Source: Agromyces mediolanus (GTDB lineage: Bacteria > Actinomycetota > Actinomycetes > Actinomycetales > Microbacteriaceae). Taken from it: a stretch of 64,000 nt of DNA. The translations under genes and the position numbers were made by a program. Under the pieces are notes generated by a model, which worked only from the letters and a program-made list of their open reading frames with translations, searched no databases and was not told the DNA's origin. The stretch's first letter is position 1. Each line of letters begins with the position of its first letter. The stretch covers positions 1 through 64,000 of the forward strand of contig NZ_JAMBNX010000009.1 of assembly GCF_023715325.1 (NCBI RefSeq). The letters are read 5' to 3'. This document shows, piece by piece, positions 16,823 to 24,880 of this stretch.

Positions 16823-17272
16823 TTAGGCCTCGAGCCCGGTATCGCTCAGATGGCGCGCGCCGTGGCTCAGCACCTTCACGACGACGCCGCGGCGGCGGAG
16901 CTCGGCGAGCGTGCGGAGCTCTTCGTCGACGTCGCGGCCGAGGGCGTGCACGGTGGCGACGACGAGCACGTCGCCGCCCTTGAGCGTGCCGAAGAACCGG
17001 GCCAGCCGCTGCTCCCACGACTCCGACAGGTTCTCGGGCGCGGGGTGGCGGAAGTCGGAAATGGCGACGCCGAAGTGCGTGAGGTCGTCGCGCTGCTCGA
17101 CGATCGAGGGCATGTCGTCGCGCGAGACGACGAGGCCGACGAGTCGGGAGCCCGCGGGGCGGGCCATCCACCAGCGCCCGTCGCGCTGGAGCTCGACGAA
17201 GCAGTCGGGGCATTCGATGGCGGCGTGGATCGCCTCGGCCTCGGCCATGGATCCCGTGTTCGTCTCGCTCAT
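16823..17272 (-). CDS. Degenerate serine-recombinase N-terminal domain protein
   Basis: A 149-residue protein whose C-terminal two thirds resemble the catalytic domain of resolvases: VGLVVSRDD aligns with the YARVSTDDQ active-site strand, and GGDVLVVATVHALGRDVDEE with the GDTLVV..DRLGRS segment. The Ser is kept, but the Arg before it and the first Arg of DRLGR are lost, so recombination activity is unlikely. There is no HTH DNA-binding domain. The N-terminus carries ECPDCF, half of a possible zinc ribbon. Such short proteins recur in Microbacteriaceae (from memory); a repurposed or decaying resolvase is inference. Confidence 0.6.
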   Translation of the reverse strand: MSETNTGSMAEAEAIHAAIECPDCFVELQRDGRWWMARPAGSRLVGLVVSRDDMPSIVEQRDDLTHFGVAISDFRHPAPENLSESWEQRLARFFGTLKGGDVLVVATVHALGRDVDEELRTLAELRRRGVVVKVLSHGARHLSDTGLEA

Positions 17273-17339
17273 CGCGCGCTCCTCGTCAGTGTCGACCCTC
17301 CTTCCAGGGTACGGCCTTCCGCCGACACGGGGAGAGGCA

Positions 17340-17996
17340 TCAGGGTGACCGTTGACACCTAGTTGTAGAAGCGGTCACCGGGGTCTGGGCCTTCGCCTTG
17401 AGCTGCGCTTCATCCGAGGCGCTCAGCTGCGCTTGGGTGAACACCTCGAAGTACGGCAGCCACAAGCTGGCCGGGTCGCTCGTGAACGTCTCCACCCAGA
17501 CCTGCTCGGAAGGCGGATCACTGATCGAGTAGCCCTGCGCGATCAGACAGTCCCGTGTTCCGACTTCACGCGCGTACCGCTCACGAATCGCGCTCTCGGT
17601 CATCTCAGGGACCGGGTAGTTCAGCTCAACCTGAGCCTGGCACTCGCCGAAGTCCTCCTCGTACTGATCCGATTGCGCGGCGGGGATCTCGCCGCTCATG
17701 CTGCCGTCGTCTGCGACCGTGAGGTTCACCCATCCGGCGTCGACCATGCACTCGTGCATGGCTTGACTGAGGACCTGCGAGACAGTCCGCCCGCCGAGCA
17801 GGCCCTCGGCGTCGACCTCGCTCAAGTAGCCGGCGTCCGCCCCGCCACTCGATTCGGTCGAGCCGCCTTCAGCCGTCGAAGCCCCGCCGGAGCAGGCGGC
17901 GAGGAAGACCGCACCGCACGCGATCACTCCCGCGACGGCGGAGCGGAACGCAGCGCGATCTCCCATGGCCGTCTTCAGCCGCACGATGCGGAGCAT
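17340..17996 (-). CDS. Lipoprotein of unknown function
   Basis: A 218-residue lipoprotein. The signal sequence AVAGVIACGAVFLAAC ends in a lipobox with the lipidated Cys35 and is followed by a Gly/Ser-rich linker. The mature part has spaced Cys in MHECMVDAGW, DFGECQAQ and TRDCLIAQGY, which could form disulfides. No family was recognised. The start is uncertain: ATG at 17996 or at 17966, neither with a good ribosome site. It is divergent from the ABC efflux operon at 18111 and shares its lower-GC codon use, so it may work with it. Confidence 0.6.
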   Translation of the reverse strand: MLRIVRLKTAMGDRAAFRSAVAGVIACGAVFLAACSGGASTAEGGSTESSGGADAGYLSEVDAEGLLGGRTVSQVLSQAMHECMVDAGWVNLTVADDGSMSGEIPAAQSDQYEEDFGECQAQVELNYPVPEMTESAIRERYAREVGTRDCLIAQGYSISDPPSEQVWVETFTSDPASLWLPYFEVFTQAQLSASDEAQLKAKAQTPVTASTTRCQRSP

Positions 17997-18110
17997 ACCG
18001 ATGCCGTGAGACCCACATTTTCCCCGATTCTCTCCTGCCGGGCGTCGATGCCATGGCAGTCGAAACATAACGCCTGGTTGGATTGTTTGCAATGGCCTAT
18101 GCTCGACGCC

Positions 18111-19199
18111 ATGGCCGAACCGCAGTCGGTGAACCGACGCCCGAAGTGGGGACCGTGGGTGGCGGGTGGGGCGCTTGGGATCCTGGCGGGGGCGGCGATC
18201 GGTTGGGCCGGGTCCGTCGTGTTCGCCCCCGGCGACGATCTCCTCGAGGAGACTCCCTACACGTACATCGAGCTCACGGACGGCGAGGTCGGGTCTTCGA
18301 TCTCACTCAACGCCGTTGCTGCATGGAAGGCGATGCCGGCAGGCACGAATCAGTCGTCCGGCACAGTGACCTCGGTCGATCTCGCAGGCGGCGCCGCAGT
18401 GAACGGTGGAGAGGTGCTCTACCGGGTCGGGCTGCGACCAGTCGTTGTCGCTGCGGGCAGTGTCCCGGCGTTCCGCGCGCTTGAAATCGGCACGAATGGC
18501 GAAGACGTTCAGCAGTTGCAGGCGTTTCTCGCGTCCGAAGAACTGTACTCAGGACCACAGGACGGCGACTTCGGCTGGCGTACCGCGCAAGCCGTCCACG
18601 AATGGCAAGCGCAGCTCAGCGTCGAAGACGACGGAGTGGTGCGCCTGGGCGATCTGGTCTTCGTCCCCCAGCTGCCGGCTCGACTCGCCTTGGATCCTAA
18701 GGTGATCTATCGCGGCGCAGCGCTCGGCGGCGGCGAGCAAGCGATTTCCGGCCTCGCACCGGAGCCTTCCTTCGAGATCCCAGTGGCCAGTGCGCAGGCC
18801 GCGCTCATTCCAGTGGGTACGAGCGTTCAGATCAGCGCCGGCGACGCAAGCTGGTCGGCAATCGTCTCCGAACAGACACCTGCGAACGAAGGGGACGAAG
18901 TGCGCCTCGCACTCGTTGGCCCGAACGGCGGCTCGATCTGTGGGGACGCATGTGCCGAAATCCCGACGGACGGGCAGAGCCGCTTCCCTTCCGAGGTCGT
19001 GACTCAGGCGCCGGTACGGGGAGTCGTGGCGCCAACGGCAGCGCTCATCTCCAGCCCGGACGGGGAGGTCGGTGTCGTCGACCAGGACGGTGTCACGCAC
19101 AAGGTCTCGGTACTGGCATCCGCCAAGGGGATGTCTGTGGTCGAAGGCGTGTCTGCGGGCACGCGGGTACGCATTCCCGCATCGGCGGAGTCGCGATGA
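18111..19199 (+). CDS. Membrane-fusion adaptor with peptidoglycan-binding domain (ABC efflux component)
   Basis: A 362-residue protein with an N-terminal membrane anchor at about residues 15-38 (VAGGALGILAGAAIGWAGSV). A PG_binding_1 domain spans about residues 120-170 (ALEIGTNGEDVQQLQAFL, then GPQDGDFGWRTAQAVHEWQ). It is flanked by HlyD/MacA-like beta segments (SGTVTSVDLAGGAAVNGGEV; VAPTAALISSPDGEVGVV). Such adaptors occur in actinobacterial MacAB-like exporters of peptides or drugs. ATG at 18111 or 18099 are both possible. It overlaps the ATPase gene by four bases. Lower-GC codon use than the surroundings suggests acquisition. Confidence 0.82.
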   Translation: MAEPQSVNRRPKWGPWVAGGALGILAGAAIGWAGSVVFAPGDDLLEETPYTYIELTDGEVGSSISLNAVAAWKAMPAGTNQSSGTVTSVDLAGGAAVNGGEVLYRVGLRPVVVAAGSVPAFRALEIGTNGEDVQQLQAFLASEELYSGPQDGDFGWRTAQAVHEWQAQLSVEDDGVVRLGDLVFVPQLPARLALDPKVIYRGAALGGGEQAISGLAPEPSFEIPVASAQAALIPVGTSVQISAGDASWSAIVSEQTPANEGDEVRLALVGPNGGSICGDACAEIPTDGQSRFPSEVVTQAPVRGVVAPTAALISSPDGEVGVVDQDGVTHKVSVLASAKGMSVVEGVSAGTRVRIPASAESR

Positions 19200-19846
19200 C
19201 GAGTCCCCCAGCTCGGCTGACCGCTCGAGCGCTCTCGTTCAGATACGACGCTGCCGTGCCACTGCTGGAGGATTGGACCTCAGCGTTCGAAGCCGGCGAG
19301 GTGGTCGGCGTGACAGGGCCGTCCGGGCGTGGAAAATCAACGCTCCTGTATCTGCTCGGGCTGATGCTTCGTCCGTCGCACGGTGAAGTCCTGCTGGACG
19401 GGGAGCCCGTTCACGCCGCGCCTGATCGGGCTCGAGCGCGCCTTCGTGCCCACCGGTTCGGCTTCGTGTTTCAGGATGCGGCGCTGGACCAGTCTCGGAC
19501 CGTCCTCGACAACATCCTCGAGGCTGCACTCTACCGCGGCGACGACCTCGCAACGGCAGCGCAGCGTGCGCGGGAGCTCATGGATCGCTTCGGTGTCGGA
19601 TTGCGCCCGACGGCCAGACCCGGTCAGCTCAGCGGTGGGCAGGCGCAGCGGATCGCCCTGTGCCGAGCGCTGCTCGGCGATCCGGCAGTGTTGCTGGCCG
19701 ACGAGCCAACGGGCAACCTCGACGCGGAGTCTTCGGACCTGGTGATCGAAGCCCTGCACGATCAGGCTGCGCGCGGCGCGACGGTCATCGTGGTCACGCA
19801 CGACCCCACCCTGGTCGAGCGATGCGATCGGCAGCTCACGCTGTGA
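19196..19846 (+). CDS. ABC transporter ATP-binding protein (MacB/LolD type)
   Basis: A 216-residue ATPase with Walker A GPSGRGKS at residues 41-48, signature LSGGQAQR, Walker B VLLADEPTGNLD and switch His in VVTHDP. Note Arg instead of Gly or Cys at the fourth variable position of the P-loop, which is tolerated. The DEPTGNLD form places it in the LolD/MacB/FtsE group that works with FtsX-like permeases, matching the next gene. It overlaps the adaptor (ATGA) and the permease (GTGA) genes. Confidence 0.88.
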   Translation: MTSPPARLTARALSFRYDAAVPLLEDWTSAFEAGEVVGVTGPSGRGKSTLLYLLGLMLRPSHGEVLLDGEPVHAAPDRARARLRAHRFGFVFQDAALDQSRTVLDNILEAALYRGDDLATAAQRARELMDRFGVGLRPTARPGQLSGGQAQRIALCRALLGDPAVLLADEPTGNLDAESSDLVIEALHDQAARGATVIVVTHDPTLVERCDRQLTL

Positions 19847-20964
19847 CGGCCGTCCGTTCCGGGCCTAGCCGACCGCAGATCTTCCGCGAAGCGCTCGCCT
19901 CGGCACTCGCGGCTCCGGTCACCTCCCTTCTGACGCTCATCATGGTCGCCGGGATGTGCACGGCGGTCCTGCTCACGTCGGGGCGAACCGTCGGCGCCGA
20001 GCAAGCCGTCGTGAGCTCGATCGATTCAGCTGGCACCCGATCCATCGTCGTGCGAGCCGAAGTCGGCGCCGGCTTGGATACGTCGATGCTTCGGCGACTG
20101 GAGACGCTCGACGGGATCGCCTGGTACGGAGGATTCGGCCCCGCCAGCGATGTATGGAACGCCGCGTTCCCCGGCGGGAACCCGGTCGCCATTCGGATGG
20201 CGTACGGACCGGACTGGTCCGATGCCGGCGTGCCCGCAGGCGCCACCGACGGTGGATCCGCCTACGCGTCCCCCGAGGCGCTCGCGGAACTCGGCATGTC
20301 CCACGCCTTCGGCCGCCTGACGGGCGCAGGCGGCCAGGGTTTCACGGTCGCCGGACACGTCGACACTCCGGCGCACTTGGATTTCCTCCAACCACTCCTC
20401 ATCGCGCCTCAAGGGATTCCAGACCGCGATCGAGAGACGGAACTCTCCCTCCTCGTCGTAGTGGCGGAGCGCCCGGATCTCGTCGCCCCGGTCGCGGATG
20501 CAATCACGGCGATGCTGGCCGCAGACGACCCGGGCAAAGTCACGGTCGAAACCAGCGAAGAGCTCGCCACCCTTCGCGCGATGGTCGAGGGTCAGTTGGG
20601 CTCATTCGGTCAGGCGCTCACCGCCGGCATTTTCGGGATCACCGGCGCACTCACTGCGGCGATCCTGTACGGCATCGTCATGATGAGGAGGAAGGACTAC
20701 GGCCGTCGACGAGCCCTCGGCGCGAGCCAACGGCTCATCGTGAGTCTGCTTCTCGTTCAGACGCTGATCCTCGCCCTCACGGGCGCGTTCCTCGGGACGT
20801 GCGTCTCGATCCTCGTCCTCGGCCTCAGTTCAGACCCGCTTCCACCGACGACGTACCTGTTCAGCGTCGGCATTCTCTCGGTGGCCGTCGCAGTGCTGGC
20901 GAGCCTCATCCCCGCCATCGTCGCGTCTCGGCGCGAGCCGATTGCGGAGCTGAGGGTTCCCTAG
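19843..20964 (+). CDS. FtsX-like ABC permease (MacB-type membrane subunit)
   Basis: A 373-residue permease from a GTG overlapping the ATPase stop. One helix near residues 20-42 (APVTSLLTLIMVAGMCTAVL), then an extracytoplasmic domain of about 200 residues, then three helices from residue 260 onward (GIFGITGALTAAILYGIV; LLVQTLILALTGAFLG; VGILSVAVAVLASLIPAI). This is the four-helix FtsX/MacB topology. The ATPase-contact loop RRKDYGRRRALGAS after the second helix is typical. With the adaptor and ATPase it should form a mechanotransmitting exporter; the cargo is unknown. Confidence 0.86.
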   Translation: MTAVRSGPSRPQIFREALASALAAPVTSLLTLIMVAGMCTAVLLTSGRTVGAEQAVVSSIDSAGTRSIVVRAEVGAGLDTSMLRRLETLDGIAWYGGFGPASDVWNAAFPGGNPVAIRMAYGPDWSDAGVPAGATDGGSAYASPEALAELGMSHAFGRLTGAGGQGFTVAGHVDTPAHLDFLQPLLIAPQGIPDRDRETELSLLVVVAERPDLVAPVADAITAMLAADDPGKVTVETSEELATLRAMVEGQLGSFGQALTAGIFGITGALTAAILYGIVMMRRKDYGRRRALGASQRLIVSLLLVQTLILALTGAFLGTCVSILVLGLSSDPLPPTTYLFSVGILSVAVAVLASLIPAIVASRREPIAELRVP

Positions 20965-21014
20965 CGCGCACCGCCCTCGCGACCTGACCGGCGCGGGAGC
21001 GTGTTCGCCGGGAC

Positions 21015-21818
21015 TCAGTGCGAGTCGGCGAGGAACTCGGCCGCGCCCTCGCGGAAGACCCGCGAGCCCGGCGCGTTGAAGTGGTGCCGCCCGGGCACCT
21101 CGAGGAAGCTCGCGGCCGGGGTCGCCTCGGCGAGGCGTCTCGACTGCGGCAGGATGGCGTCCTCCGACCCGGTCGCGAAGAGCACCGGCTGCCGGGGCGG
21201 CCGGGCCGGGTCGGGATCGGCGTCGCCGCCCGCCATCCCCTCGGCGAGGGCGATGAGCGCCAGCAGGTCGTTTCCGGGCACCCGCTCGGCGAGGGAGACG
21301 TAGCTGCGGGTCACCCGGTCTTCGACGGGGGTGCCGCGCTCGGCGTAGGCACGTGCCTGCTCGGTCTTCAGCCGGGCGAGCGGGCGACCGTCGGGGATGC
21401 CGCCGAGCACCGCCCGGGAGACGTGCTCCGGGGCCTGAACGGCGAGCTGCCAGCCGACGCGAGCGCCGAGCGAGTAGCCCGCGTATCGCACGCCGTCGAG
21501 GAGGTACGTGTCGAGCACGGTCACGAGATCGGCGACGAACGCCGACATGCGGTACGCCTCCGGGTCGTGCGGGTGCCCGCTCGCGCCGTGCCCGCGCTGG
21601 TCGATGCCGAGCACCCGGAACCCCGCGCCGAGGAGCTCGCGCACCCAGCCCGTCTCGACCCAGTTGTCGCGGCAGCTCGAAGCGAAGCCGTGCACGCAGA
21701 GCACGGTGGGCGCGTCCTCGTCGCCCCAGGAGTAGGTGGCGATCCGGGTGCCGTCGGGGGCGAGCACGAACTGGGGCGCGGGGAGCTCGGTGCGCGCCGG
21801 CACCGTGGCGTCGGTCAT
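21015..21818 (-). CDS. Alpha/beta fold hydrolase
   Basis: A 267-residue cytoplasmic hydrolase. HG of the oxyanion region is at residues 43-44 (LCVHGFASS), GYSLGA gives the nucleophile Ser116, GSEDAI gives Asp220 and GRHHF gives His245 or His246. GIDQRGHGASG near residue 71 is typical of the MhpC/haloperoxidase-like group. Substrate unknown. It overlaps the bifunctional-nuclease-domain gene upstream by four bases and is convergent with the ABC permease. Confidence 0.86.
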   Translation of the reverse strand: MTDATVPARTELPAPQFVLAPDGTRIATYSWGDEDAPTVLCVHGFASSCRDNWVETGWVRELLGAGFRVLGIDQRGHGASGHPHDPEAYRMSAFVADLVTVLDTYLLDGVRYAGYSLGARVGWQLAVQAPEHVSRAVLGGIPDGRPLARLKTEQARAYAERGTPVEDRVTRSYVSLAERVPGNDLLALIALAEGMAGGDADPDPARPPRQPVLFATGSEDAILPQSRRLAEATPAASFLEVPGRHHFNAPGSRVFREGAAEFLADSH

Positions 21819-22372
21819 CCTTGGAAATCCTCCGGGTCGACGTCGTCGAGGAAGCGCTTGAACTCCTCGAGCTTCGCCTCGTCGGCAGCGGACGGCGGAG
21901 CGTCGGGATCGTCGACGGATGCGGCATCCGCCTGGTCCTCGTCGTCGTCCGCGCCCGCGGTGAGCGCCGCGGGGATGGCGGCGTCCTCGAAGACCGACTC
22001 GTCGACCACGATCTCGGCGCCGGCCCGCACGGCGAGCGCGATCGCGTCGCTCGGCCGGGCGTCGACGAGGCGCGGTCCGTTCGGCGTGACGAGGGTGAGC
22101 TCCGCGTAGAAGGTGCCGGCGTCGAGCTTCGTGATCTCGGCCCGGGCGATGCGGGCCCCCAGCAGATCGATGAGCGTGGTGGTGAGATCGTGGGTGAGCG
22201 GGCGCGGCGTGTGCTCGTCGTTGATGGCGACGAGGATCGAGTTCGCCTCCTGCGCGCCGATCCAGATCGGCAGTACCTTCGGTTCCCCCGGCCCGTCGAC
22301 GAGCGGCCGGAGCAGCACGAGATGCTGCCCCGCCTGATCGAGCGCGACCCCGAGCACGCGCATCATGATCAT
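21815..22372 (-). CDS. Bifunctional nuclease (BFN, DUF151) domain protein
   Basis: A 185-residue protein starting at MIMMRVLGVA, with GGGAGGGGAGG 7 bases upstream. The BFN domain covers residues 1-130: VLPIWIGAQEANSILVAI, then RPLTHDLTTTLIDLLGARIA, RLVDARPSDAIALAVRAGA. BFN proteins are widespread in actinobacteria, with reported RNase/DNase activity for the plant founder; the bacterial role is not settled. A C-terminal acidic tail (about 45 residues rich in Asp, Glu, Ala) follows. It is translationally coupled to the hydrolase. Confidence 0.9.
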   Translation of the reverse strand: MIMMRVLGVALDQAGQHLVLLRPLVDGPGEPKVLPIWIGAQEANSILVAINDEHTPRPLTHDLTTTLIDLLGARIARAEITKLDAGTFYAELTLVTPNGPRLVDARPSDAIALAVRAGAEIVVDESVFEDAAIPAALTAGADDDEDQADAASVDDPDAPPSAADEAKLEEFKRFLDDVDPEDFQG

Positions 22373-22493
22373 GCCGCCACCTCCCCTCCCATGGTAGGCG
22401 GCGGCGTGCGGATGCGGTCGGGTCCCTCCCGGTTCCGCCCGGGATGCGCCGAGATGGCAGGGTCCGTCGGCACGGCGGGCGCGACGCCGGGGC

Positions 22494-23123
22494 TCAGCGC
22501 CCCAGGCGGATCCACGCGAGCGCGGCGTCGACCGCGTCGGCGGGGTCGCCCGGCGCGTCACCATCGGCCCAGCCGCGGAGGGCGGAGAACGTCGCGGCTT
22601 CGTAGGCGGCGGCGAGCGCGGCGCAGACCGCGGGCCCGGCCCCGGGCAGCCGCTCGGCGAGGTGGGCGGCGAGGCGGGCCGTCCACATCCGGTTGGCGGC
22701 CGCGGCGGTGGCGACGAGCTCGGGCTCGGCGGCGATGAGGCGGAACCAGGCGGCGGCGCTGCGTCGCACGTGCACGTCGTGCGAGACAGAGGCGACGATC
22801 GCCCGGCGGACGGCGGCGGCCGCGTCGGGCTCGTCGCGGAGCTCGACGATCGCCTGCTCGAGCCGCTCGTTCGCGGCCTCGACGCCGGCCCAGGCGATGC
22901 GGTCGCGGGTGCCGAAGTGGCGCATCAGGGTGCGGGCGCTGACACCGGTCGTCTCGGCGAGCTCCTTCCAGCCGGTCTCGGCGTAGCCGTGCTCCGACCA
23001 GAGCAGGAACGCCGCCTCGGTGACGGCCCCGACGTCGACGACGCTGGGGCGGCCACGGCCTCGTCCGGCTCGGCCGACGGCCTCCGCAGAGGCATCCGCT
23101 CTGCTCGTGCCTGCCGATTCCAC
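22494..23123 (-). CDS. TetR family transcriptional regulator
   Basis: A 209-residue regulator from a GTG with GGAGG 5 bases upstream. After a 25-residue basic N-terminus (GRAGRGRGRPSVVDVGAVTE), the HTH reads LLWSEHGYAETGWKELAETT then GVSARTLMRHFGTRDRIAWA. The ligand domain shows no special feature. It is divergent from the SDR at 23214 across 90 bases that include an imperfect inverted repeat, so it probably represses that gene and itself. Confidence 0.9.
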   Translation of the reverse strand: MESAGTSRADASAEAVGRAGRGRGRPSVVDVGAVTEAAFLLWSEHGYAETGWKELAETTGVSARTLMRHFGTRDRIAWAGVEAANERLEQAIVELRDEPDAAAAVRRAIVASVSHDVHVRRSAAAWFRLIAAEPELVATAAAANRMWTARLAAHLAERLPGAGPAVCAALAAAYEAATFSALRGWADGDAPGDPADAVDAALAWIRLGR

Positions 23124-23149
23124 GCGATCCTCCCCGTCCCGACGATTAT

Positions 23150-23175
23150 TGGCGTATCGTGTCAAATATACGGCA
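23150..23175. promoter_or_regulatory. Candidate TetR operator in divergent TetR/SDR promoter
   Basis: TGGCGTAT (23150-23157) and ATACGGCA (23168-23175) are inverted with one mismatch around ten bases, in an AT-richer stretch between the two genes. This is the expected place and size for the adjacent TetR. Confidence 0.45.
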
Positions 23176-23213
23176 TCACCCCCGCCGTCACGTGAAATCG
23201 GAAGGACTTCCCC

Positions 23214-24014
23214 ATGACTCGCACCTACGTCGTGACGGGCTCGGCCTCCGGCATCGGCGCCGCCACGAAGGGCGCGCTCGAGGCCGCGGGTCACCGCGTC
23301 ATCGGCATCGACCTGCGCGGCGCCGACATCGAGGCCGACCTCTCCACGACCGAGGGCCGCGCCGACGCCGCCGCCCGGGCGCTCGAGCTGGCCGGCGGCG
23401 TCGTCGACGGCGCCATCGCCTGCGCCGGCATCTCGGCCCCGGTCCCCGCCACCATCTCGGTGAACTACTTCGGCGTCGTCGAGCTGCTCACCCGCCTCCT
23501 GCCCGGGCTCGCGAAGTCCGACGCGCCGCGCGCGGCCGTCGTCTCCTCGATGGCGTCGTTGCAGCCGAACTCCCCCGAGCTCGTGGCCGCCGCGCTCTCG
23601 GGCGACGAGGCCGCCGCGGTCGCCGTCGCCGGCGAGCTCGCCGCGCAGGGCCCCGAGGTCGGCTACCTCGTGTACCCCTCCTCGAAGCGCGCCCTGTCGC
23701 GCTGGGTGCGCCGCGCCTCGATCAGCCCCGAGTGGGCCGGCGCCGGCATCCCGCTGAACGCGGTCGCCCCCGGCACGGTGCTCACGCCGATGACCGCCGG
23801 GCTCCTCGAGACGCCCGAGGGGCGGGCGATGGTGGATGCCGCGGTGCCGATGCCCCTCAACTCCCACCAGCCGCCCGAGTCCATCGCGAACCTGCTCGTC
23901 TGGCTCACGAGCGAGCAGAACACGCACCTGGCCGGCCAGACGATCTACTGCGACGGCGGCGCCGACGCGACGCTCCGCGGCGACGACATCTGGTCCTGGA
24001 ACGACCCCGCCTGA
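23214..24014 (+). CDS. Short-chain dehydrogenase/reductase
   Basis: A 266-residue SDR with TGSASGIG at residues 8-15, GIDLRG after beta-2 (Asp, hence probable NAD use), Ser111/112, and catalytic Tyr154 and Lys158 (YPSSK). The insertion between beta-5 and the active-site helix (NSPELVAAALSGDEAAA) resembles 3-alpha-hydroxysteroid dehydrogenase-like SDRs. GGAAGGAC precedes the ATG. Its expression is probably set by the divergent TetR. It is followed 12 bases later by a long palindrome. Confidence 0.88.
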   Translation: MTRTYVVTGSASGIGAATKGALEAAGHRVIGIDLRGADIEADLSTTEGRADAAARALELAGGVVDGAIACAGISAPVPATISVNYFGVVELLTRLLPGLAKSDAPRAAVVSSMASLQPNSPELVAAALSGDEAAAVAVAGELAAQGPEVGYLVYPSSKRALSRWVRRASISPEWAGAGIPLNAVAPGTVLTPMTAGLLETPEGRAMVDAAVPMPLNSHQPPESIANLLVWLTSEQNTHLAGQTIYCDGGADATLRGDDIWSWNDPA

Positions 24015-24025
24015 CCCGCGCCTCT

Positions 24026-24067
24026 CCCCGAGTTGCCCGACTTTCATGAAAGTCGGGCAACTCGGGG
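24026..24067. repeat. Dispersed covarying palindrome, copy 1 (42 bp)
   Basis: A perfect palindrome centred at 24046/24047 with the shared core CGACTTTCATGAAAGTCG and outer arms CCCCGAGTTGC/GCAACTCGGGG. It lies between the convergent SDR (stop 24014) and GntR (stop 24094) genes, so it could act as a two-way terminator. See the other copies at 28011, 29606 and 35574. Confidence 0.9.
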
Positions 24068-24093
24068 GTGGGGGTGGGGTGGACGGAGCGGGC

Positions 24094-24861
24094 TCAGCCG
24101 CCGATGGCGCGCACGAGCGTCGTGCTGATCGCGTCCTCGCGGAACGCGAGCTCGGCGCAGCTCACCGTCTCGCCCGTGTCGGAGATGGCGAGCTGCCGCG
24201 TGCGCAGCTGTGGCGCGCCCGCCTCGCGATCGAGGAGCCGCGCGGTCTCCTCGTCGCAGGCGACCGCCCCGAGCGTCGACTCGTACTTCACGATGCGCGC
24301 GCCGTTCAGGCGGAGGAACCGCGGCAGGTCCATGCCGAGATCCGCGAGCTCGGTGGGGTTCAACCGCCCGCCCGGCAGCTCGAGCGGCAGGAAGTCCCGC
24401 ATCACCATCGCGGGCGCGCCGTTGATGGCCAGGGTGCGGGTGACCCGCCAGAGCTTGCCGTCGGCACCGAGCCGTTCCGGCGCGAGCGCCTCGGCCACCC
24501 ACTCCGGCGGTGCGAGGTGGTCGACCGCGAAGGCCGCGAGGCTCGCCTCCCGACCGCTCGCGTCGATCTGCCCCGGCAACGAGCCGATCTCGTCGAGGGC
24601 GACATAGATGCGCCGGAACGGGCCGGCCGAGGCATCCCGCTCCCGCGCCGCGATGAAGGTGCCCGCGCCCCAGCGGCGCACGATGGCCCCCTCGTACCAG
24701 AGCCGGTCGAGCACCTCGCGCACCGTGACCCGGCTCACCCCCGCGAGCTCGGCGAGCTCCGCCTCGCTCGGCAGCCGCTCGCCGGCGACCCCCTCGTCGA
24801 GCAGCGCGCGGATCGCGGCTTCGGCGGCGGTGACCTTGCTCGAGGCGGGCATGGCTCCCAT
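24094..24861 (-). CDS. GntR family regulator with UTRA ligand domain
   Basis: A 255-residue HutC-subfamily regulator. The N-terminal winged HTH spans about residues 10-75 (LPSEAELAELAGVSRVTVRE, LDRLWYEGAIVRRWGAGTF), and the UTRA effector domain fills residues 95-250 (PERLGADGKLWRVTRTLAIN, CAELAFREDAISTTL). It ends the sulfatase/MFS block on the same strand, 19 bases after the sulfatase stop, so it may be cotranscribed. The paired AGAGGTAT elements near 27.8 kb are candidate operators. MGAM or the internal MPASS could be the start. Confidence 0.88.
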   Translation of the reverse strand: MGAMPASSKVTAAEAAIRALLDEGVAGERLPSEAELAELAGVSRVTVREVLDRLWYEGAIVRRWGAGTFIAARERDASAGPFRRIYVALDEIGSLPGQIDASGREASLAAFAVDHLAPPEWVAEALAPERLGADGKLWRVTRTLAINGAPAMVMRDFLPLELPGGRLNPTELADLGMDLPRFLRLNGARIVKYESTLGAVACDEETARLLDREAGAPQLRTRQLAISDTGETVSCAELAFREDAISTTLVRAIGG

Positions 24862-24880
24862 TATCCCGGGGGGCCGCCGC

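Noticed and set aside
15231-20964. Lactococcin 972-type bacteriocin locus
   Set aside because: No precursor of that family (about 100 residues with its typical mature sequence) and no DUF1430-like membrane protein; only the exporter type is reminiscent.
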